Assembly: GCF_020283565.1 (NCBI RefSeq)
Contig: NC_060061.1
Location: forward strand, 47,715,362 to 47,779,361
Direction: 5' to 3'
DNA length: 64,000 nt
Source: Trifolium pratense
Taxonomy: Eukaryota; Streptophyta; Magnoliopsida; Fabales; Fabaceae
Shown here: positions 41,901 through 50,900 of the stretch, one piece after another
How positions within the stretch are numbered: position 1 is the first letter of the stretch
Layout of the letters: each line of letters opens with the position of its first letter
Translations under genes and position numbers: made by a program
Notes under the pieces: model-generated
The model's database searches: none
Told to the model about the DNA's origin: nothing
What the model saw: only the letters and a program-made list of their open reading frames with translations

Positions 41901-44900
41901 AGAAGAAAACATGGGCCATTTGCCTTGACCCAAAACCAAGAAGAAAGGGAATTAGGTTGGCACTTGAAAAAGGGGATTCAAGGACATCACTTAAAAAAAA
42001 AAGAACACGCAGCAAAGCGGATCAGGTACAACAAGAAGAAAAAGGGAATCACGCATCACTAGAGGAAGCACATCACGTGCAGTACAACAACAACAAGAGC
42101 ATCACGCACGGCAGTAGCAACAAGCAGGATCATCATGTTATCCGGTTTTGTTTTATTTTCTATGTTGTTTATTGTCACCTTTATCTCTAGTTAAATTCTC
42201 ATGATTGGTTCTTAGGAATTCTGATTATTGTTTCTCTTGAATTATGTGATTATCATATGTTATGATCAATAAATTATGAAGTTAGTTTCTTCAATTATTC
42301 CTTGCGCTTAATGCTTTACATGATCAATTGTGTGATGATTCCAATTATTTGTTTTACTATGACGATAGGAATGAATGATCAATCTATGAATGATTGATCA
42401 ATTAACTTTCACTTAAGACATTTTGGATTGTTAATTGAGATTAAAAGATTAAAGGTCGTAAACCTCAATTGATCATAGATTACCTAAGACATTAGGAATC
42501 GATGATCAAGGGAGATGATTGTGTTACGTACCAAGACATTGGGCATAATCATTTGAGATTTAATCTAATCATGAAACTAAATTGAGTAAATTTGTAATCA
42601 TACATACCAAGAGAAGTAGTAATTAAATGAATCAAAAGGATCAATCGTTGTTCTTTCATTCAATTTGAATCCGAAGTTATTTCTAAGTTTATGATAAAAA
42701 TCCAAACCAAGTTAAACTCTCCCCTTTGCATTTTAATTATTAATCCTAAATTAATTTAATTGTTTTGTCGAGATTGAAACAATCCCTATGGATACAACTT
42801 TGATTTTATTACTTGACGACTATTTAGTACACTTCCTAAATTTTCATCACAAGACAAGATCATAACATCACAACAGCATCATCATTATCGTTACAAGCCT
42901 GGCGATAACAACAGTAACATCCATAGCAGAACCATTCCTCCGCCATCTCTAACAAACCACCACAACCCATAACCAAAAGAGAGGGAACAATCAATAGTAC
43001 AGAACAAGAAGAAGCGGAATAAGGAGATGGAAAACGATCCACTGCGCCACAGGCACGATGCCAATCAGGTTCTTTCTTCAATTTTGCTTCGTTTATTTTG
43101 CATATTCTGGTTGCTCTGTGACACTCCAGTCTTCAATTTACGTCTAAATCTTTAAATTTAAATATTTCAATTTGGGGATGTACGGGTTCAATTTTTGTGT
43201 GGTTTTTTAGAGGATTTCAACACCGAATTCAAATTCAGGAGTTTATTTAGCGTATGAATAGTGTTCGGTTTGGGTTTCGTGCCGGAATCCGTCCGGCAAA
43301 GAAAGCACAGAGAGGTGCGACTGAGAGAGACCCGTGACGGCGATTATATTTTCTTGACCAATCGTTAGTTGGTTCAGTGGAAGGACCGCGATTCGATCCC
43401 ATTGAGAGAGGGCTGGAACTGCTCGATGCCAGAAGTGACCTCCAACCAGATTAAACTATGGTGAAAAACACAAAAAATAAATTCTATTTCTTGTATTTTT
43501 CCTCTTGCATTTATATTATACAAAAATGTTATTCAAACACAAATATCAAACAAATATACAACATTTATACTTTTTGCTTTTTTTAATATTTTTTGCATGT
43601 TTCGAATTGCGTACTGTGAGGAAAGAAGGACAATGTGTCGTATTTTTGTCTACAAATTTGTGTTGATATATCACTCCTCTATATTATATATACTAGCGGG
43701 TCAGGCAAGCGCGTTCGCCTGTGTCTAACTTATGTCAAAAAAAATAAGATATGTCTTGTGTTATCGTAAGTTTGTTAATAAAAAAAAATTGTTGCTACTA
43801 AAAAAATAAGTGTATTGTTGGTATTATTGTTAAGTGTTATTTCAAATTATAGTGAAGGGCAAAATGGATAAAAAAAAAGTCAGCCCAAACTCCCATATCC
43901 CCTTTATATATCGTTATAGATATCCCTTTTAATTATTATTATAGTCCTTCCACGTGGCACCATCATGTGAGTCCTGACCAAATCAGTTAGGGTCGTCTGA
44001 TTTTGGTCCTAGGAAAGTAATTACATCAGACGGCCCAGATTAAGTCTGGCTTGTTTTTTTTGCCTGGTTCCTTTTTTGTGCCACCTTGACGGCCCAGTGT
44101 GCTTCTGCACCCCTCGTAATGAGAAGGTTCCCGTTGAATACAACGAATGTAAGGAGTGTTAATACCTTCCCCTTGCATAATCGACCCTCGAACCCGAAAA
44201 TGGTTGCGAAGACCATCTTTTAATACTTTCAAGGTTTTATCGATATTTTCCTTTTCTTTTGGGAATAAATAAAGTTCGGTGGCAACTTTACTGTATAGCG
44301 AGCGCATTCCGCCCGCACATTTTTCCACCTACTTCAAGAATTTTTGGTGACATATATTGTTTATGTTGTGGAATATGACTTTTTTTTTATGTTAGCTACA
44401 CAGATAAATGGCTATTTTTTATGTTGTAAATACTATTTACAAAGTTTAAATTAATGATGTTCTTTTATTAACGGTCCATTTTTATTATTTACTATGAGCC
44501 TCCAAAATCTCGAGACCGGCCCTGTATTGTAACCTTTGATAATTAGAGTGTTTCTTATTTGAAAATACATTTAATAATTTTCTCTTCTTTTCTTAATTAT
44601 TTATGTGTAAGCCCAAACATTTTCTATTCGGAGATCTACCCAAATAAGTAGAAAAGGATCAACCCGTCCCGCCTCATCCCATCATTAACCCGTCTAGTAA
44701 GAGGTGCGGCGAGGCGGGTTAACTAGTGGTGGTGGGTCGAAAATCTCACCTCACCCTTTTTATTGGTGGATGACGGGTTGGTGGGAGTGCCCCATCAATA
44801 ATGTTTTTTTAAAAAAATCGATAAATTTGCAAAATTGTCGTAAAAATTTGTAAACTAAATTAAATAAAAAATGATCCAGGGAAATCAAAATGTAATTATC

Positions 44901-47900
44901 AACCAAAGTGACCAAAAAATAAAATTATCAATCAAAACTTTAAACATCTATGATTTATAAAACCAAAGAAACCATAATAAAAACTTAAGGAAATACTCAA
45001 TTTAAATCCAAAACAAACAAAACTTGGATATCATTTAAATCCACAAAAATGAGGAGCCAGAAAAGTGAAATATATATATTTACCCTATTAGGTTAATTGA
45101 GTTGACTTTGTATTTTTTAATATGGGCCAAAAATAGAAGATTATTTCATTTCTAAAATGAAATTTTTCATTCTCCAACCACAAAATGATCATAATAGAGA
45201 TATCCTTAAATTAACAAAAAGTAACTAAGCCGGTGGGATTCACACATACCTTGTCATCAAATAAAAGTGATGCACAGACAATTTCCCTTTAATTTGACAT
45301 CGTTAGAATTGTGAATTAGATTATAGTTATTTTTCCACAAATTTTTTAACATTGTGGATTAAAAATCAACTATCATGCATCCAAAGAAAAGAACAAAAAC
45401 AACACAAGGAAAAATCGTGATATTGTTGCACAACAAATAAATTGGTAAATCAAGCATACCTTATCTCCAAATATGTTGGTTATTGTATCATTTAGGTTTC
45501 CCTTCCAAAGCCATTCATCATTTTCTGCAATTTTAACTTTTTGAAGATTTGGTGTACTTGTGTTTCCCTCTGAAAAAATCGTCATGCGAGGACACTCCCT
45601 CACAATTACTTCCGCCAACATTGGAAACTTCAAGAAGCACTTAGTAGAACAAAATTTGGTGAGCCTTGGCAAACAATCCAACATCAATAATTCTAAACTA
45701 ATAAATGCAATGCCAACATTTTCCTCTCCAGTAATTATTTCTTCAAGTGAATTACAGTCTTTTACCTTCAGCGAAATGAGCTTGTGCAAACTTTGTGCCG
45801 TAGGAGATGTCATTAATTTTTTTAACCCGTTGCAATTTGTTATCTCCAGATATTCCAAATGATTAAGGGTGGCGGAGGAAGGCAATAAACTTAACAAACT
45901 AGAACAGTTATCAACATATAAGTTTTCAAGGAATGCAAGAACAGGATCAATTTGGAATCCATCCTCACATATATGTTGAAGCTTATGTAATTGATACAAT
46001 GTGAGCATTTTGAGCTGTGGGTAAGTCTTCTTCTCACTTATTTGTCTTTCATCTTGAAATATTTTCTTGAAGCTACTCCATTCAACAACTAGTGACTCAA
46101 GAGTGTGCACATTTTGAAGAAACCAATAAGGAAATGTAGCATCTTTAATATTATAATGGAACAAAGAAAGAAATGTCATTTTGGTGAATAGGGCACTTGA
46201 GTTTTGGGCTTGCAATATCACTTTAGCTTCTTTATTATTTATTCTCAACTCCTTCAAATTTGGAATAACCTAAAATACATATAAATAACAATTTAAAAGA
46301 ATTTTAATATTGCCACAAAAAGTAATTACTTTAACTCAAATTTGCACTCCATATTTTTTTATTGCCTCTAAAGTTTTCTCAAATGTCTGAATTCCCATAC
46401 ATTCTATAGATATTTATCAAATATATCTATAAACAAAAATGTTTTGAGAACTTTTGACATAAATTGTTCCAAATACTATTCTCTAAATTGAGTATTATCA
46501 TGTTTTTGCATATATTTGAAAATATTTGAATTGAGATTTTATGAGACAATTTTGGTAAAAAAAAGTCTCGATGATTTTATGAGATTTTGTTGGACTATAT
46601 TGATTTTGTGAGATGTTAAAGACTTTTTTTACAAGACTTTTTTACGATCAAGATTTTTAACACATGATTTGAATGGATTTTGAGAGATTTTTTTCAAAAG
46701 ACTTTTTACAATCAAGATTTCATAATACTTTATATATTAGGAAATTTTTGTATATTTGGAAAATTTTAAAAGAATCAATAAATTTTAATAAAAGAAATTA
46801 TATTTTTTTGGGAATGCAAATATTTAAACAAAAAATAAAAAAAACCCTTACTTATTTTTTTAAGTATATGTTTCTAATCACCAATAAAAATGTCACCACC
46901 ACCACCACCACCACCAACATTGATGGGAAACAGAAGCAGATGAATGTGACGAAAAGTTGTAATGAATCAAAAGTTTGTAAAAAAGATGTAGAATTTGTTA
47001 AAATATTTTTTTGCAAAAAAACATATTTGATAGGTAATGAAGAAGAAGAATAAAAAAAAAAAAAAAAAACTGGTACAATGATGATGAAAGTAAAAAGTCT
47101 CGAAGAGTTTGAAAAAGTCTCAAAGTTTTTAGTGAGATTGTTGAAAAAGTGAACAAAAATAAAAGAAGAAGAAAACCAGTGATGATGACTCGAGAAAGTA
47201 ATAAAGAAGAAGAAATTTGATACAGTGATGATGAAAGTAAAAAGTCTTGGAGAGTTCAAAAAAGTCTGAAGGCTTTTGGTGAGATCGTTGAAAAAGTCTA
47301 TCAAGTGTATTTTCAACTAAAAAGTCTCTCAAAATCCATTCCAAAGAAGAATCCATCAAAATCGGTAGACTTTAAACATTTTAAAAGTAGTAACAAATCT
47401 CAATTGAATACCAACGGATTTTGTTGTCCTGAAAAAAAAAATCATGTTTGTCTTAATTGAATACCACAAGATTTATTGAACTTTTGTAAAAGTCTTGATT
47501 GAATACCTCAAGATTTTTTTGTTATAAAAAAATCTTTTAAAATCTCATGAAATCTCAATCCAATACAGCCCCCTTATTTTTTATAGGAGTTTCCAATTTT
47601 GTTTCTTTTTCTTTTTTTAGTAAATTTTTATTTTTATAAAGAAGAATTTTTATATTATCATTTTTTTTTGACAAAATTTTTATTTTTATAAAGAAGAATA
47701 ACAACGTTTGTGGTCATTACGGGAAGCTCACAATGACCTTGTTTTCTTGGAAAAATTAAAAAATAAATAAATAAATAGAGGTAATAGTCTAAATCAAAGG
47801 CAACTTATGTGTATCATTCTAAATTTTGAATTTTTTTTATCGATCATGTTTAGCACATTATAGAAATTTGTCTTGCAAAAGTTTAATTGTTTTTAATATT

Positions 47901-50900
47901 AAATTCATCTTTTGTTAAAAATTCTAAATTTGTGTGGAAGAGATTCTTTTAATATTATAAATATGAATACAAAAACTTATTCAAAAATGTGATGAATACA
48001 ATGAGTTACCTTAAAATTAAGGTCCAAAAATTGTATAAAAAAATTAATAGTTACTCCCTCTGTTCCAAAATATAAGTCACTTTGAGAAAAATTTGTACCA
48101 AATTATAAACCACTTTATATTACCAATGAATCATTTAATGCTATTTTTCCTATTATACCCTTAACCATTTATTACTCTCTCTCTTCTTTCAATTATTCAA
48201 TTTATTTTTTATATACCATTAATGAAGGACAATTTTGTAAACTACTCCCTCCGTCCCAAATTATAAGGGAAAATAAAAAAATCACACTTATTAAGAAAAA
48301 GTAAAACATGAGAATTTGAAGTATGTTTTTGTGAATTTTTCTTGGAATAAGTTGCATAGGAAGATGTAAAAACCATTTTTATTGGTTGTTGTTTATTGAG
48401 AAAATAAGGAAAAAACATTCTTGAAAATGATTTTTTCTCTTATAATTTGGGACAAAAAAAATTGACTTTTTTCCCTTATAATTTGAGACGGAGGGAGTAA
48501 CTCATAATTTCTCTTTTTCATACAACATTAGTTAAATTTCTTAATTTGTGTAATTTGGCCAATGTGATTTATATTTGGAACGGAGCGAGTACTAATTAGT
48601 AATTAATTGGTGCACAATCTCAATACTAGATTTGGAAAATATAAAAAAGTGAAGTCATGTGTTTATCGAAGTTTGAAAATTTTGAATTTTATTATGAATT
48701 ATGAATGAAATCATAAATATTTGATATAAGTCAAGAAATTGTTCCTCCCAAAAATCGAACTCGAGTTCTCCTGAAATCTGTCATTTGGTGAAGTTGGCCT
48801 TCTCTTGCAGGTGACGTCGACGTCGAGTTGGGAGAAAGACTCGGCATTCAGGCGAGCCGCCCGGTGGTGTGGTACGTTGTGGGTTTAGTACGTCCCGCCA
48901 AAACAAACGGCTCCGAAACAAACTAAAAGGTGCATGTCGCACTCACGTGGGACTGCCAGTGATATACTGGAGGAAGGTGGGGATGACGTCAAGTCCGCAT
49001 GGCCCTTATGGGCTGGGCCACACACGTGCTACAATGGCAATTACAATGGGAAGCAAGGCTGTAAGACGGAGCGAATCCGGAAAGATCATCATTAACCACT
49101 TTTTTTTTTTTGACATAAAGTTCATTAACCACTTAAGTTCAATGACTTAGTTTAGGAAATATTACTATAAATAATCTAAGAGGCCTTATCACTTATTTAA
49201 AAAATTGTTAAGAAAATGAGTTTGCATGAGTCGACCAAAAAATTGGCCATTGAAATGAACAGCATCAACATTTCGTGAAAAATCTAAATGATTAATATAA
49301 AAAATTATAATTTATAAAATATCAAATCGTTATTAAATTATAATTTATAAAATGTCAAAAAAAAAAAACGTTTAAGTTTTTTCTTGTTTTTTTACTCAAT
49401 TAGTTTTGAATTTGACAATTGAATACATGCATCTATATGTAAATTTATAGGATGATATGCATACCTCTTCGACCAAGAAAGGTGGTTGTGGCGTTAAAAC
49501 GGAGAGTTTGTCATCTTGAAAATTGGAGCTTTTTGTAGATAGAGTTCTGTACAAATTCAACTTTGCACAATTGAAAACATCAATTTTCTTCAAAGATGAA
49601 CATGTTAGGGTATGCTCTTTAGCATAGAAACCCTTGAGTTTATGCAAGTTCCAAAGCAATAAACTACTTAGTTCATTAAACTCAAATGTGGGAGCTCTTT
49701 AGCATAGATACTCCAAGCTTTCACAGTTTGTAAGTTTTACAAATATAAGAATTTGAAAACTAAGAATTCTGCGAAGATCCCCACTCCATATATTTTTCAG
49801 TTTTGGCAATCCATCTATAACAACTTTCAAAAGTGTTGTATTCTCTGCACTGCTATTTTCATTGAAACTCAATTCAAATATCTCTTCTACTAAAGCACAA
49901 TCTGTAACCTCCAACATCTCTAGCTTAGTATATGTTTTTTGCATTGAAGAAGGAAAAACCACCACAATTTTCTTACAATTGCTCACTTGCAACATCTTCA
50001 CTGTTTCAAATTGGCGGTGCCATATTGTCTTCAAGTTGTCCATGTCCTTCAATGTGATTTTCTCTAATTTGAAAAAATGAACGTGCTACAAATTCACAAA
50101 TAACAGATATCATTATAATATAAATATTTAAATACAAGTTTAAAATTAATTGGAATGTTCGCAATGGTATAATTAACATACCTCTTCTATTTCATTGTTT
50201 GTCTCTTCTTTGGCTATTATCTCCTCCATCAGAGGACAATTGCTTATTTCAAGGTGTTTGAGGTTGTTAAGACTTCCAACCATAGTCGACGAGAATAAGT
50301 ACTTCAATCCACCACAATTCTCCACAATCAAGCTAGTTAAGTTACACATTGATTGATGATTGTCATCCCAAAATTTACCCAAATTGAGTGAGATCAATTT
50401 AAGGGTATCCAAGTTAGGAAATGAAACCTACATAAAAACAAATTAACAGAAATCATATTTATCACAATGGAGAATACCTAATTGATATGCCTAGTTGAGA
50501 GAAATATGTTTTATCACAATATTGTAATTAATCATCTTAGTTAAATTTTAATATCTAGATACAAGATTGATATTATTTGTACCTAAACATATCACAAAAT
50601 TAAAAATTATATTATTTGTATCTACAAATGCTTAAAAATAAAATAACATACCTGAGCATTGAAAAATGGGGTTGAAATATAAGGCTCTAACCATTGATGC
50701 TTTTGCTCACTTCTGGTGAAGAAATCCTGAAGTGTTTCCATATGTTCTAAAGTCAAAGAACGAAATAGAAAAACCTCAAATTTTTCATTAGTTATAGAAT
50801 TTGCACTTGAATTGTTGTCTCCGAGCACTATCTCCTTCATAGAATTGCAGTGACAAACTTCAATCTCAGAAAGGTGTGAAAGCTCTTTAACCAATGTAAA

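Larger units (their letters stand above)
33375..44450. repeat. Tandem segmental duplication, copy 2
   Basis: Colinear with copy 1 (23,980-32,878); anchors are listed there. Copy 2 contains exons 5 and 6 of CNL-B and its own insertions: a hAT-like element (35,736), a 757-bp element (36,733), a solo LTR (38,794), an Au SINE and LTR-like sequence at 41,300-44,340. It retains copia RNase H and gypsy gag remnants that copy 1 has lost by deletion. Confidence 0.82.
35220..45459. other. CNL-B intron 4, 10.2 kb of nested repeats
   Basis: The corresponding intron of CNL-A is 767 bases. The expansion consists of the flank of duplication copy 2 with its transposons, SINE and LTR pieces. At 45,247-45,264 the block ATACCTTGTCATCAAATA looks like a leftover type II exon end (FDDK followed by a GT donor), and a related CCTTGTCATC stretch occurs at 35,425. 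No intact LRR exon is seen in between. Confidence 0.6.

Noticed and set aside
44026..44328. 100-codon open frame on the minus strand (MEKCAGGMRSLYSKV start)
   Set aside because: The DNA resembles a dispersed retrotransposon leader sequence; no domain and no splice context, so not called a gene.
48869..49150. 93-codon open frame over the GC-rich island
   Set aside because: The DNA underneath is mitochondrial small-subunit rRNA; the frame is incidental.
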